DNA of 64,000 nucleotides from Piscicola geometra (Eukaryota; Annelida; Clitellata; Hirudinida; Piscicolidae). Within the stretch, counting starts at the first letter, position 1. Each line of letters begins with the position of its first letter. Of this stretch, positions 1-12,900 are shown one piece after another. The notes under the pieces are model-generated. The model saw only the letters and a program-made list of their open reading frames with translations. It made no database searches and was not told where the DNA came from. The DNA lies in the NCBI GenBank assembly GCA_943735955.1, contig OX030964.1, positions 2,643,961 to 2,707,960 on the forward strand, written 5' to 3'. The position numbers and the translations under genes are program-made.

Positions 1-138
1 GGGGAAAGAGTATTTTGAGAAATGTTAAATGTGAGCAGGAAAAAACGTTATAAATATAAAAATTAAAATTTCTAATTTTTGTAAAAAATGTTAAAAAACT
101 CTGTATTAAAACAGCAAAAATATATAAAAATTGACGTT

Positions 139-240
139 GCGAAAGCGCAACAGCGGCGGTATATAGGTTAAACGATTATTTTATATATACTAAAGTTGAG
201 CCCCCAGCAGTTTATGCTAGTTGCGCCTTTGAAGATAGGT
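139..240 (+). repeat. Dispersed repeat, partner at 50157-50258
   Basis: The stretch around GCAACAGCGGCGG and the following GGTTAAAC / TTGAGC / GCTAGTTG blocks recurs with divergence at 50157-50258. This is probably an old transposon end. Its family is unknown. Nothing coding is seen in 241-530. Confidence 0.45.
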
Positions 241-530
241 GGAGGTAAGCGAGTGAGAGAGTAAGAAAGAGTGAGTGAAGGGAGTTGACAAACTTCTTTG
301 ATAGAAAGTCTACAGTCTTAGAAAAAAGTATTAGTTGATAACTGAAACAGTTTCTGTAGTAATGTTTTCATCACAATTATAATCATCGTCATCCGCAGCA
401 ACATCAGTATCCTATGTCGTGGGTGAGGTTGGTTTGCATGGTGGCGTTGGGGAAACCGAGGACCCTGAATTCAGTGAGTTAAACGGCAAGTGAAATACAT
501 CTTCCAATGCGTTCTTCTCAAAAATATTGA

Positions 531-686
531 GTTTTGAACTTCACCTTTGCCATTATTGAACGCTGTAGAGCTGCAAGACTGGCAAGAGTTCGTGATCTCT
601 ACAGAGATCTGAATCATGAAAAGAAGTCAATCGCTCAGACAAAAAACAGACATGGGCAGAAAACACAGCCAGAGAAGGAAAAGTGA
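531..686 (+). CDS. Orphan 51-codon reading frame, unidentified
   Basis: An open frame without its own ATG runs to a TGA. It is rich in Arg, Lys, Glu and Gln, including a run like ARLARVRDLYRDLNHEKK, which looks more like a helical coding exon than chance AT-rich DNA. No domain is recognised and no clear acceptor is visible, so it could be the last exon of a gene entering from outside the window, or a remnant. Position and strand are inferred from codon quality only. Confidence 0.2.
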   Translation, partial: VLNFTFAIIERCRAARLARVRDLYRDLNHEKKSIAQTKNRHGQKTQPEKEK

Positions 687-905
687 ATGGGCAAGTATGT
701 AGACAGATGATCATCAGTACCTTGGGTAATGATAGATGGTTCTTGTGGTAGGTCATAGGAAATGACGCGTCGTCTTGCATTGCCAGGAAGTGTTTTTGTG
801 AGCTCAAGAATTGCTTCTGACTAAGTCGGATTTAAATAGGAAATCTGTAGTTGGACTAAATACTGTATTGTCTGACTTTCATTTATATATATATTTTTAT
901 AATCT

Positions 906-985
906 ATAGGGGGTCTAAAAACTTTTATATTTAATTCTTTTATTTAATTCAAAAAGCGCTACATAAACAATTTTGATTGATTTAT
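906..985 (+). repeat. LINE/SINE-type 3' tail with AGCGCT and ATTG signature
   Basis: GGGGTCTAAAAAC, then AAAAAGCGCTACATAAA, then GATTGATTTATT. The same order (GGGGTCTAAAAACC, AGCGCTATAGAAAT, ATTG repeats) occurs at 34447-34545, and in reverse at the 3' ends of the minus-strand LINEs near 10000 and 32335. It is read as the 3' end of a 5'-truncated retroposon. Confidence 0.4.
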
Positions 986-1019
986 TTATTAATATTATTT
1001 ATTAAAATTTTCATCATTT

Positions 1020-1440
1020 TAAAATTATTTATTTTTCAAAACCCATCACCAAAAAACATCCAAAAAACATCATGAAAATTTTAAGATTGTTACTAACTTA
1101 CATTTAACATGAGTTCAAATTGTTTTTCAATGTTCTCACATTTCATCAAAAATTCCATTAACTCCTTAAATTGTTCTCTCTACCAAATCATCAATCATTT
1201 AATCATTTGTATTTTTTTAATTGTTTTTTCATTTAATCATTTAAACATTTTTTCTATTGAATTATTCTTGATTCATCCGACTCAGGCCAGTGCGATCATC
1301 TTATTTGCCATTTTTATCTGTAAAAAATGAAATTTAGTTTTATGAATAGTTGATACAAACGTGGTATGATTCCTTTTTTGGGTGTATTATTCCAAACAAT
1401 ATTTTCCATTAAAAAGAATAAATGAATAAATAATTCACGA
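1020..1440. repeat. Segmental duplication block, copy 1 (partner 6640-7070)
   Basis: Blocks such as ACATGAGTTCAAAT, TTGAATTATTCTTGATTC, ATCCGACTCA and ACAAACGTGGTA occur in the same order and spacing at 6640-7070. The distance from each block to a downstream peptide-family terminal exon (2466-2621 and 8066-8182) is also similar, so a unit of several kb was duplicated in tandem about 5.6 kb apart. No gene is recognised in the block itself. Confidence 0.6.
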
Positions 1441-1759
1441 AAACGAAATCTGAAGTGAATCAAATATTTGATTAAATCTGAAAAGTGCACATGTCAGTTG
1501 GTGTTCCAAAGACATATTTGAGAAGAACTGTGGGAAATGCCAAAGAGAGTGGAAACAAGGAAGCTGTTATTTTCTGTTTCTTTGAAAACTCTCACTAAAG
1601 TCTTCAAACTTTTTCTAAGATTTAGAGCTATCACTCTACCATTAAATGTTGTAGTTTGGAACAAAACACCTACAAGAGAGCCTATTTAAACTGCGTCTGA
1701 GTAGGTTGTCTTACTCATATCGAGCAGTGCATCTTATATGAGTGTTGATGATGCTGAAA

Positions 1760-1975
1760 TCATAGGATGTAAACATTTCTACTAGCCTTTGCTAATGTTT
1801 CCACGCAAAGTTTGAAAAGAAATGGGAACCAGGAGTTGAGGTGAGTGCCCACACAAGTCTTGATGTTACTCAAAAGTATCAGTTTCTCTTCTTCAGAGAC
1901 GTTGTCAAGAAGTTTGTCTAGCTGGCCACAGTTTCCATTTTTAAATCTTTGGTCATTCTGAGTGTTGGAGGATTG
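1760..1975 (-). CDS. Orphan reading frame, unidentified
   Basis: About 71 codons are open on the minus strand, ending in TGA at 1760-1762. The translation has non-repetitive, protein-like composition (for example GQLDKLLDNVSEEEKL and NSWFPFLFKLCVETLAKA, suggesting amphipathic helices). No start codon or family is recognised. It could be a terminal exon of a larger gene or a transposon remnant. There is no corroborating splice partner, so confidence is low. Confidence 0.3.
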   Translation of the reverse strand, partial: QSSNTQNDQRFKNGNCGQLDKLLDNVSEEEKLILLSNIKTCVGTHLNSWFPFLFKLCVETLAKASRNVYIL

Positions 1976-2194
1976 TCACTGATCAGGTTTACTGGTCCAG
2001 ATTTCCATGGAAAACTTTTCAGAGCTTAAAAAGCGTCAGAGCTTTTTCTCAAAGTTATCCTCGTTATTGAAATGTTAAGTACAAGTCTAAATAGAATATG
2101 GAGGAAAAGAAATGAAAACTTAGATACTATGAAACTGATACAACCGTTGGTCCTTTAAGTAATAGCATAACGCTTCAACCATTGCCAAGTTACA

Positions 2195-2345
2195 ATGGTT
2201 CTTATGCACCAGAGGCGCCACTCCACACGATGTAAACATCTCTCAATGCAAACACCGAATCATATACACTACGATATGATAATTCACGGTTGCTCGTCAG
2301 GGATTTGAACAGAAAACCTTTGAGTCGCTGGTCACTCCCCAATGT
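2195..2345 (-). repeat. Diverged tRNA-derived SINE
   Basis: Read on the minus strand it carries a B-box-like TTCAAATCCC, then ATCATAT...GTATATGATTCGGTGTTT and a body ending GTGTGGAGTGGCGCCTC. The order matches the better-preserved SINE at 49793-49975. The A box is poorly preserved. Confidence 0.5.
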
Positions 2346-2465
2346 GTAACTTCTTTTCTTCTTCCCGTGAAGTTCAGGACTTCTCTGGAGCATCGACGCA
2401 TTTAAATCAAGTAAGGAGTCGAATTTATATGGCTACTGGGTTAACCTTGTTGCAAAACCTAAATT

Positions 2466-3145
<680 letters not shown>

Positions 3146-3432
3146 CTGAAATAGTCAGAATTATTAGAAATCCCTGTTTATTTCTTACGGAATTTCAGTT
3201 AACAGCAACTTTTTCAACTTTAAATCCTCAAACCATCGAAGTATTTGGCGTGAAGTAAAGAAAAAAAACCCTTTAAGTTCGAAATTTTTGAATTCCATTC
3301 ATTTCGTCCCAAACCACATCACCCCAAACACCATCATTCTGACCCATTCAATTCCAACCCATTCACCCCTAACCCATTCACCCTGTATCACATTCACAAT
3401 GCGAAACACTCATCGCTGCATCCTAACAACTT

Positions 3433-4866
3433 TCACTTACTTGGAAAGCACTTCATTTGAAAACCCGTCTTGGTACCTTTCACATAGCATTGCTCGTGTA
3501 ATTCACACTTCTTCAGCTTATTTCCCCACTTGAATTAAAATGAACTAAAATTAGAATTTTCAAATTGAAACATGCGCATGAAAGCTTTTGATCGACTGTA
3601 ATATTATAATTTAATTTTTTGAAAAAACAAAATAGTTCTTTCAATATGAAAAGGTCTCTCACATTTTCTCGACACCAGCATGGATCTCTTGAAGACCATC
3701 CCATATACGTTTTAACATGACCATCTGAGCAATCTGAAAATTAGATAATTATCTGAATTATAAGAATATATTCTGAATAGATGGCGCTCCATAGTTCTTT
3801 TTTTATAAATCATAAAAACTAATTATATTTGTGAAAATTATCATAACAACATTTTTGTTTACCTGGGTAAAACGCTCCTTTTGATGAAGTAGTAGAACGT
3901 TATTTTTTTTAAATAATCAAGTTATTCAGGTTCAATTTAACATCAAATAGGATTAAAAATTAAATAATTTCTACCGTAACGAACCAATAGTGAAAAAAGT
4001 TGAGATCAGTTAAAAAGTATCCAGGTATGAAAGTAGGAGTAGGTTGCTGAGGACGGAATGATTTTTACAAGTAGCCTTTAGACTCAATTGCATAACCAGA
4101 AAGGTAGGTTTGAATTCATCCGGTCCTTATATTGATACTTTGTCTTGTAATATGAACTCTAGAAATAAAGTAATACAAGTGAATAACTCAGGGGTCAAAA
4201 GGCCTCCCTAACTAAACTTTAAGCATGAACCTTAAAATACCATTTTGAGCAACTGGGTTCTTAGTTGCATATGGTGGAATCATTTTGTACTTAATGAATT
4301 TTCCTTTTAAAATTGTGATCTTTCAAAAGTTTAAAAATTCAGTTTCTTCTTTAAAGCGTCATAAAATGTTTTTTTGAAAACGGCTGAAATGTTTTTAGCA
4401 TCTTTTACAACTTTATTTTTAAAGAAAACTCTGCATAAAAAATTGTTTGGCGAATAAAATAAATAGTACACACTTCGCTCGAAGACACTTTTTTATTTCA
4501 CACTTTATTAGTAGCTTCAATCATTTCCTGTTTGCCCCATTTTCTACAATCACTTTTACGTTTGTAGAAACTAATGGCAGCTGTCAATAGATACATTTTA
4601 GGAGTAACTATATTAATTATTAAGTGCTATGAAGTAAATGGATATCGCGTTAACTTTCCGAGCCCTAAAAAGGAAAATTAATTAATTTTTAGAGCGCATA
4701 CTGGTAAATAAGCTCATTCCGTCTTACGCAACCTCTCCTATAAATCTTTAATCAAAACTTTTACAATACTTTAACAGCAATTATTAACTACTTTTAAAAT
4801 CACGAATTTACCTTGAAGGGGAAAATTGATCGAGAGGACGATGAAAAACAAGGCAAAACACTGCAT
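3433..4866 (-). CDS. Small secreted cysteine-rich peptide (4 exons, complete)
   Basis: Four exons on the minus strand have exactly matching phases: 4866-4812 (ATG and a hydrophobic signal peptide starting MQCFALFFIVL), 3877-3863 (a 15-nt microexon), 3733-3663 and 3528-3433 (ending in TGA). Together they make 79 codons. All introns are GT-AG. After the likely signal cleavage the product is about 60 residues with six cysteines: one near the start of exon 3, the pair in CWCRE, then three in the last exon (KKCE, EQCYV, MKCF). This suggests three disulfides. A TATAAAAG box (4911-4920) lies about 45 bp upstream of the ATG. I do not recognise the family. It is small, exported and disulfide-rich, so a host-defence, matrix or venom-like role are all possible, and none is shown. 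Paralogous exons lie at 2466-3145, 8066-8182 and 34629-35284. Confidence 0.75.
4036..4300. repeat. Dispersed repeat R, partner 8943-9160
   Basis: Shared blocks are GAACGATTTTT-like, TAGCCTT.AGCTCAATTG and TTGAGCAACTGGGTTC. Short related pieces also occur near 34403-34440 (reverse) and 63955-64000. It lies in intron 1 of the peptide gene. Probably a non-autonomous transposon; termini are not resolved. Confidence 0.45.
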
Positions 4867-4910
4867 CTTGAAATCTCAAGAGAACTAGTGGAATCAGCTT
4901 AATTCAGTGA

Positions 4911-4920
4911 CTTTTATAAG
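4911..4920 (-). promoter_or_regulatory. TATA box of the cysteine-rich peptide gene
   Basis: CTTATAAAAG on the minus strand, about 45 bp upstream of the ATG at 4866. The homologous position in the paralogue at 35331-35340 has CCTATAAG. Confidence 0.6.
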
Positions 4921-5207
4921 CTATAAGTTATAGACCATCGCACGTCTCATCCCACGACCAATGATAACTCACCACGCCTTCAAAATCACTGCTAATTTTT
5001 AAATCATCATCACCATCGTTATTTCAATAAACATTTCAAATGCATTTCAGCACGACTGCTTAGCGATTCGAGCGTTAAAACAACAGCTGGCAAACAGTCG
5101 ATGACTAACTCCAAACCTAGTCATAAAGCTTACACTTGAGAAATAAAAGTTTTAATATCTTTTTTAAAATTAATAAATCTGAGATCATTCACATATGTTA
5201 TCTTGTG

Positions 5208-5211
<4 letters not shown>

Positions 5212-5274
<63 letters not shown>

Positions 5275-5303
5275 TGAATATGAATATGAATATGAATATT
5301 AAT
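5212..5303. repeat. (AAT)n and (ATGAAT)n microsatellite
   Basis: About 20 AAT units followed by ATGAAT units. Confidence 0.95.
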
Positions 5304-5319
5304 ATCAATAACATTAAAT

Positions 5320-6640
5320 AATAAAAGAATAATAACTTATAAGAATTATTATAATTATTATCTTATGGTTGAAAGTGTAACATAGAGGGGTGTGTTAAAC
5401 TGGTTTGTTGAAGTGTGTAAAGGGATGAATTGAATCAATAATTTAAAAAACTTTTTATTATTTATGATTAATCTTTCATGCATAGAGCTAGATATTCATG
5501 AATATTTATGAGATCAGTGAACAGTCCAAGTACCTTGACAAACCCTTTCAGGGTAAAATTGAATCATTTATCCAAGGTAAGTCGAAAGTAAAAGTCCGAA
5601 AATTAAAACACATTGCATTAATCCATTCATTTTCTTTACTTCTATAGTTTTATAACACTGCTTATATATATATAAAAGTATTTGGTAACCTTTATGCAAA
5701 AATGCTATAAAGATTTTATTTAATATTGTTCAAACTAATTTATTAACGCAGTTTAGTTAGAACCATTTGTAAGTATTTATTTATATATTTAAAATGGTTT
5801 AACGTAATCAATAAAAAGAATTTTAAAATGATGTGATGCAGGAAATTCCATTATTTTAGTTTTTATTTCCATCAGTTAAATAAAGGTACTACAAATTATG
5901 AGATATTTTAATATAACTTATATATACAACATATTATATATTTTCAAAATAATATAAAGAAATAAATAAAACAAATTAATGTTAGAATGATTTTTAAATT
6001 TCATTTTAAGGGCTTTTTTCATTCTGTTTCGTCGATAAAGCATGCCACATGCCGAAGAATTCTCTGCACATAAGCCTGTGAAACTCGTGGCACCAGAAGG
6101 TCAAGAGCTGCGAGACAGGCAGATGCAGGGCTGATTTTTAGGAAGTCAGAAGGTTGAACCCTCCTAGCAAATATGTAACCAGCCCCTTTTCAAATATAAA
6201 ATGCGTGCTGGCGAGCAAAATCTTACTTTACTGTGAATCATATCAAATTTACAAAGTCAGCAAAACACCCATTCCCAACCCTCCCGTAATTTTTTACCCT
6301 GGGTCCTTGTAGTCAAGCATGGAAGCGATGTGCATTTTGACAAAATAAAGCAGGCTTGCTCCATTCAATTGCTTTTTGTGTTTAACTCTCACTTAAGAAA
6401 AGGAGTTTCTTGTTCTTAAGTGATTAAATAATTATTAAATATAATAATTTTGTATTAATAAAATCTAATTATATTTTAAATACAAATTTTCTTTAACGAT
6501 GGAAAAAAAGTAAAAAGCATGAAATGAAACAAGATAACTTTTTCTTTAAAAACAGTGACAATCAAACAATACTAAACAACCATTTCACAACTCTATTTCA
6601 CATGTCGAAATTTTACTTTAATTCATCCTATTTTTAGGCT
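5320..6640. other. AT-rich stretch without recognisable gene
   Basis: No long open frame, tRNA or clear repeat is seen. It lies between the first duplication unit and the second. Confidence 0.6.
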
Positions 6641-7070
6641 TTTCGATTTTTGTTTAAATGTTTTATTCAAAAACTCCATTACCAAAAACCATCATGAGAT
6701 TGATAAAGTCATTAACAACTTTAATGTAACATGAGTTCAAATAGCCTTTCAATATTCTCGCATTTGATTAACTCTTAAATTTTTCGGTCATTGTCAAATT
6801 TTTCTTTTATTATGTGATTTAATACTTAAAATTTTCATTTATTTAGTTATTTAATTCTTTAAATTTTTTAATTCATTTAATCATTTAAATATTTTTTCTG
6901 TTGAATTATTCTTGATTCATCCGACTCAAGCCAATGCGATCATCCTATTTGACTTCAGGAACTGTGAAAAATAATAATTTTAAAGTATGACTTCTCAAAA
7001 CAAACGTGGTAAAGTACTTTTTTGGTTTATTATCCAAAACATATTTTACACTAAAAAGAATAAATAATTA
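6640..7070. repeat. Segmental duplication block, copy 2 (partner 1020-1440)
   Basis: Same ordered blocks as 1020-1440 with indels. See that entry. Confidence 0.6.
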
Positions 7071-7135
7071 AAAATTAATTTTGCTATTATCGAAATATAA
7101 ATCTGAATTGAAATGAGTAAATCTGAAAACTATTG

Positions 7136-7535
7136 ATGGTTGTATATAAACTGCAGAAAGAAGAAAGCAGAAAAGTGCAAAATGCAAATGTCTAAAATGC
7201 TGAATTCCTTTACAGAATGTCAGTTTATACTTTTTTTTACAGTAAAACGTCAATTTAGGGTTAAGGTTAGAGTTAGGGTTAGGGTAAGGGTAAGGGTTAA
7301 AAAAAGGGTTTTATATTTTCATTTTTAAACAAAAATGCCACTTTATTAACAAATATGATTTACAATCTAATCCGAAAAATTACTTTTAAAGATAGCTTAA
7401 AAAAATAAAACTATAAATTTACGTTTTTTTTGTAAAAAAAAGTATAAACTGACATTCTGCAAAGTAATTCAGAATTTTACACATTTGAATTTTGCACCTT
7501 TCTACTTTCTGCTGTTTATCTACAACCTCTTTTGA
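7136..7535. repeat. Foldback element with telomere-like spacer
   Basis: The arm at about 7136-7235 is the imperfect reverse complement of about 7430-7535. Landmarks are AGTATAAACTGACATTCTG and TTTTGCACC.TTTCT on one side and their complements on the other. The roughly 190-bp spacer holds degenerate TTAGGG/TAAGGG units (7258-7303). No coding frame spans it. Confidence 0.7.
7258..7303 (+). repeat. Interstitial TTAGGG-like telomeric repeat
   Basis: About seven degenerate units of GGGTTA / GGTTAG / GGGTAA. Too short and too embedded to be a chromosome end. Confidence 0.75.
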
Positions 7536-7545
7536 TGCTCAAAAG

Positions 7546-7640
7546 TAGAGGTCAGACCAGGTACTCACTGAGCTTCCAAAAAAAATCGGAAACAGAAAAA
7601 GTGGGAAACAGAAAAAGCCGGAAACAAAAATTACTTACCT
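7546..7640 (+). repeat. hAT-like terminal sequence
   Basis: Starts TAGAGGTCAGACC and continues with GGAAACAGAAAAAG-type repeats. The complement of the same start closes the GC-rich block at 53560-53747. TAGAG-type termini followed by short CGGGAA-like repeats are usual for BED-type hAT transposons. No transposase is attached here. Confidence 0.45.
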
Positions 7641-8065
7641 ATAAAAGTAAAATAAAATCGATTAAGGGAGAGCAGGGCAAGATACCCATAGGTGTGATGT
7701 GTCTCTAACCCAGTATTCCGTAAATAACGTTCAAACAGCATCATTTTTCGGATAAATAATTTAATTTTCGGATCTTGTTCGAAAATGAATTTTAAAAACT
7801 AGAATGTCTATAAGGTTGATTATTGTGAAAAATATTAATAATTATAAGTAACACTGAGTTTTTGTTAAAAACTAATTTGTTTTAATAAGAATATAAAGAC
7901 TAAGAGCAAAAGAGCTTAAAAATTGATGAATTTAAATGTTCCTAGTAGCAGTTGGAAAAAGGCCTACTTTTTCATACAATTGAAAACGCTATTATTTTAA
8001 AATGTGTGAAAATATTTTTATTTTCACGGTAAGCCATACGGCACAGAAACATAAAAAGGTCATAA

Positions 8066-8182
8066 TCAAAAACATTGTTTTTTACTTCTTCTGCATTCCA
8101 TCCTGGTGTTGCCATTTTCCTTTCTCACCCAGCATTTGAAACCTTGATCACATACATTACGCAGCTGTGAATCTATTTCCCA
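8066..8182 (-). pseudogene. Orphan terminal exon of the cysteine-rich peptide family
   Basis: After CTACAG, 38 codons and a TGA encode a Trp-initiated exon containing VCDQGFKCWV and RMECRRSKKQC, closely parallel to the terminal exon at 2466-2621. Flanking non-coding blocks around 8270-8450 match those around 3190-3400, so this is the second unit of the tandem duplication. The middle, microexon and signal exons are not found on the upstream side (8183-9990). It is probably a partial, non-functional copy. Confidence 0.5.
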
Positions 8183-8582
8183 CTGTAGAATTGAATTCAT
8201 AGGATATGAAATAATCATATTTATTATTAATCCTTAATTATTTTTTACTAAATTTCAAGTAACAGCAACACTTTCTGACTTGAAAACTTTTGCCATCGAA
8301 GTTTTTGACGTGAAGTAGAGAAGAGAACAACCACTTCCCATTCGACATTTTTCAATTGCATTCATTTCATCCCGTGCCACACTCATTTTTTAGCACATTC
8401 ACCCTTTAACCCACTCATACTCAACTTATTCACCCCCAACTAACTCATCTCTTTGATCTGGTCTTTGATCTTGGCAGCCACTCAAATAAATTTGTGGAAT
8501 AAACGGTTTTGGGTATAGTATTTTAAAATGTTAAAATTAGAATGTTTTTTGTGCAAATGTTAGTTGTTTTGACTCTGTCAAG

Positions 8583-8738
8583 GAATGGCCGCAGCAGACC
8601 AAGATGGCCGCAGGGAACCAAGCGAGCTGCGACAAAAAGAAGAAAACCTTCCATAGCAGCAGCAGTTCCAGTGCTGGAAAGGACTTCTCCTTTGCCCTCT
8701 ATCGCAGCTTTGGCACCAGTGGCAAAACAGAAAATTGA
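8583..8738 (+). CDS. Possible terminal exon, unidentified
   Basis: After TCAAG an open frame of 51 codons ends in TGA and contains EWPQQTKMAAGNQ and AGKDFSFALYRSFGTSG. The composition is protein-like, but no ATG-led first exon or domain is recognised. A second orphan terminal exon of similar style lies at 37685-37769. Overlapping frames are also open here, so the frame choice is uncertain. Confidence 0.2.
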   Translation, partial: EWPQQTKMAAGNQASCDKKKKTFHSSSSSSAGKDFSFALYRSFGTSGKTEN

Positions 8739-8942
8739 GAATTATGATGATTATGTTTTGTGGTTTTGAGGATGATATGATGATGATTGTGCTGTGGTAT
8801 GAGTGTTGGTGCTGTGGTGATGATTGCATTTTTTATTGGTGGAGATAGTGATTCTGTGACGGTGATTTTCATAGGGGTGTGGGTGAGGTTGGATTATTGA
8901 GATGAAATGTTTTTTTATTGTTTTTTTATATTTGAATTGATA

Positions 8943-9160
8943 TAGGGGGAAGTTGCACAAGATGGAACGATTTTTAGACGTAGCCTTATAGCTCAATTGA
9001 TTAACCAATAACGTAAATTAAAATTTATCTTGACTCTTTGTCTAACTATATCAACTTTAACATAAGAAATAACATGAACACTCAAAAACTCCATCTTGAG
9101 CAACTGGGTTCTCAAGATGGAAGGCTTAGTTGCCTAAGATCGAATCATAGTGTATGTAAT
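8943..9160. repeat. Dispersed repeat R, second copy
   Basis: Begins near TAGGGGGAAGTTGCACAAG and ends near AGTTGCCTAAGATCGAATC. Partner of 4036-4300. Confidence 0.45.
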
Positions 9161-9993
9161 AAAAATGGTAATTTAAACATTTTACTTATTATTCGACTAT
9201 TTTAATTATCTAAAGAAATATCTTTTTCCGCTTTTTCAATACTGATGCTTCCAAAAAATCTTCATTTCTTCTGGAACATGTACTCTTTCAGTTCTTTCTC
9301 AAAAACGTCATCAAATGTCTTTTAAAAACTCTCTAAATTTTGTATAAAATTTTTAAAATTCTTTTTTTAAAGTAAACTCTTTGGAAAAACATGATTTAAA
9401 CTAGCTTTACCCAGAAAATCTTTTTTATCTCGTACTTCACTTTTAGCTTCAACCATTTCCCGTGCAACCCTTCAGTTTACAGTCAATTGAGACTAATGAG
9501 ACGTAAGTTTACATCTGTTCAAATTTGAGATTTGGCTATAAATAGAACATACCTGTGTCAAAGCTAATGAATACTAACAGTTTTTTTATTTAATAAAAAG
9601 TAAATTATTGGTTTTTATTGATTTTCAATAGTCTCTTTAGAATATAAACTTTATATAGTCTATTATACTGTATATAGTCTATATAGATTTTTTATGACCC
9701 GACATGGACGAATGTCAGAGACAGATTCATCAATGTCTATAATCTCTTCCTACGTTTAATCTTAAGCAACTATTCATGTTTCATCTTAGGCAACTATGAC
9801 AATGCTACACATTCATAGTTACAACAGGCTAATCACTAAATTATTAAGTATACTACTTTCACATAATAAAAATTTAGTGCATCATCTAATTAATAATAAT
9901 AAAATAAAAATTATACTTCTTCGGATGTGAGATAAAAACAACAAAACGTTATCTCTCAACTTTGTAACTATTCTTTTAGAAATCAGTTTTTCA
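9161..9993. other. AT-rich stretch, no gene seen
   Basis: It is partly homologous to the intron around 4300-4560 (for example the AGCTTCAA.CATTTCC block near 9430-9480). The expected signal-peptide exon of the second peptide copy is absent. Confidence 0.5.
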
Positions 9994-12900
9994 ATCAATC
10001 AATCAAATAGATTTCTATAGCGCTCTTTCTTCAAATTCAAGAGCGCTCGTAAATAAATGTGTTAAACAGATATGTCTTCAGATCCTCACGAAAAGTAAAT
10101 AATGATTTAGATGTAGTTAAATAAGGAGGTAATGAGTTCCAAATATATGGACCTGCATAATGGGAAGAACTTTTAGCAAAAGAGTTATTAATGGAAGGGA
10201 TGAAATAATGATTTTGAGGGATGATCTTAAATTCCTTCTATGAGGGTGAGTTATTAATGATTTGAGGTATATTGGGGATACTGGAGAGTTTGTTAATTTA
10301 AACATAAAAACACAGATTTTAAATATAATCCTAAATTTGATGGGGAGCCAATGTAATAAGATGAGAGAGGGTGTAATGTGGTGATAAATAGGAGTACGGC
10401 TAACGACTCTAGCAGCATAATTAAATACTTTGTTTAATGGTTTTAAAGTAGTTTCAGGTAAATTATAATAGAGTGAGTTACAATAGTCAATTCAATCAAT
10501 CAATCAATCACTAATAATTTTTATAGCGCCCTTTACTAAGCGAACAAAAGCGCTCAGCCATCACGTCCCAAACAAGTACGTCTTCAGGCCTCGACGGAAA
10601 GTTATGAGTACTTAGTTGAAGTTAAAGAAGAAGGTAAAGAATTCCATAAAAGAAGACCACAGTAAGAAAAAGAACGTTTAGCAAAAGAGTGTTTAACTGG
10701 AAAACGAAAAGTACGATTAAAGGTGGATGATCTAAGACCAGATTTAGGGGGTTGTTTAATTAGATTTTTAAGATAGATTGGAGCATTACAGTTATGAATT
10801 TTAAACATATTTAGGCATATTTTAAAAGTCACTCTAGATCTCAAAGGTAGCCAATGTAACAAACGAAGATAAGGAGAAATGTGAGAAAACTTAGGAGCAC
10901 GAGCAACAAGACGAGCAGCACAATTGAAGGTTTTATTTAGAGGAGCCAAAGTAGTATTAGGGAGACCATAGTAAAGAGAGTTGCAATAATCAATCCTGGA
11001 CAGAACTAGAGAAGATACAAGAAGTTGTAGGGTAGGATCATCGAGAAAAGGAAGAAGCTGTTTAATACGACGAATGTGGAAGTAGCAAGATTTAGAGACA
11101 GATAAAATTTGAGGAGCTAAAGACAAGTTAGAATCAAAAATAAAACCAAGGCTACGAATAGAAGATGAAGGGTTTAGAGAGAGTGAAGAGGGGGGAGGCA
11201 AAACTAAAGAAGGAAGAGATAGTAAAGACTTTGATTTTTTATTGAAATATATGAGTTCAAATTTGTCCGGATTAAGTTTGAGAAACATAGAAGAAGCCCA
11301 AGAGATTATAGATTGAAAACAGAGAGTTATTTTATCAACAGTAAGGTCAAGAGAAGAGTCAGTAAAAGATGTATAAATATAGGAGTCGTCAGCATAAATT
11401 TGACTGTTTAGAGAAGATGACGAAATATTAGGTAGTTCCGAGGAATAAAGAATAAAAAGTAAGGGACCAAGAATTGAGCCCTGTGGAACACCATAAGATA
11501 AAGAAACAGAAGAAGAACGAGAAGATTCTATTGATACATAGAAAGTTCGCTCAGAAAGGTAGGATTTAAGCCAGATAAGAGAGGAACCAGAAATATTAAA
11601 AGAAGAGTCTAAAACATTTAATAAAAGCGTATGGTCGACAGTGTCAAAAGCAGCTGAAAAATCAAGGCATAAAAGAAGAGAAGAGGCATTAGAATCAGAA
11701 GTTAAAATAAGGTCATTATAGAGTTTAAGTAAAGCAGTTTCAGTGGAGTGGCCAATTCTGAAACCAGATTGAGAAGAAGGAAGAAGTGAGTTTTTTTCTA
11801 GATAGAAGATTAATTGTTGAGAAAAAACTTTTTCAAGGACCTTAGAAAGAAAGGAAATGTTAGATACAGGTCTATAACTGGATAAGGATGCAGGATCAAG
11901 AGAAGGCTTCTTAATTGTAGGAATAATAAATGAAGATTTGAGGGCAGACGGAAATTTAGATGTAGACAAAGATAAGTTAACCAAATCCAGAACAATAGGA
12001 TAGAATAAAAAAGAGAGTTCTTTAAAAAGGGTTGTAGGAATTCGAGATAAAACAAGTGCAGAGACTAACATCTTTAAAGAAGGTCATCTAAGTAAGGTAA
12101 TAATTGTCTGATACGTCTGAGATGAAAATAGCAAGATTTAGTGACTGATAGAATTTGGTTTGATAAGGTTAATTTTGAGTCGAAAATAAATCCTAAGCTA
12201 CGAATAAGATTAGATGGAACAATAGTATGAGTGGAGAAATTACATGGGCCATTAATTAGTTTACCATTTTTATCAAAAAATATAAGTTCAAACTTTAGTG
12301 GATTCAATTTTAAAGACATTGAGTTAGACCAGTTTTCAATAGATAATAGACATGAAGATATAGACGACATAACAGTATTATATGATGATGTATCGAAGCT
12401 GACATATAACTGCGAATCGTCAGCATTAGATAGGGAGTTGAGAGAATGAGAGGAGATGATAGAAGATAATTCAGAGACGTATAGAATAAAGAACAAAGGA
12501 CCAAGAATAGAACCTTGAGGAACACCATATGAGTAAGTAGATGGGGTAGAAGTACAGTGCTTTAAAGAAACATAAACAGATCTATTAGATAAATATGACT
12601 TAATCCATAAAAACGAAGAATCCTTAATATTGAACTTATTTTTTAGTAATGGTAGTAATAAAGAGTGGTCTACAGTGTCAAAAGCGGCCAAATAATCTAA
12701 AAAAACAAGTACAGAACATTTTTTATTATCAAAGGCGTAAATAAGATCATTACAGAGTTTTAAGAGGGATGATTCACAGTTATGACCTAAACGAAAACTA
12801 GATTGTGAATAAGGTATAAGGGAGTTAACATTTAAATATTAATTGATTTGTTTATAAACTACTTTTTCTATTATTTTAGATATGAATGTTAGATTGGAAA

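Noticed and set aside
7258..7303. True telomere
   Set aside because: Only about 45 bp, degenerate, and inside an inverted repeat.
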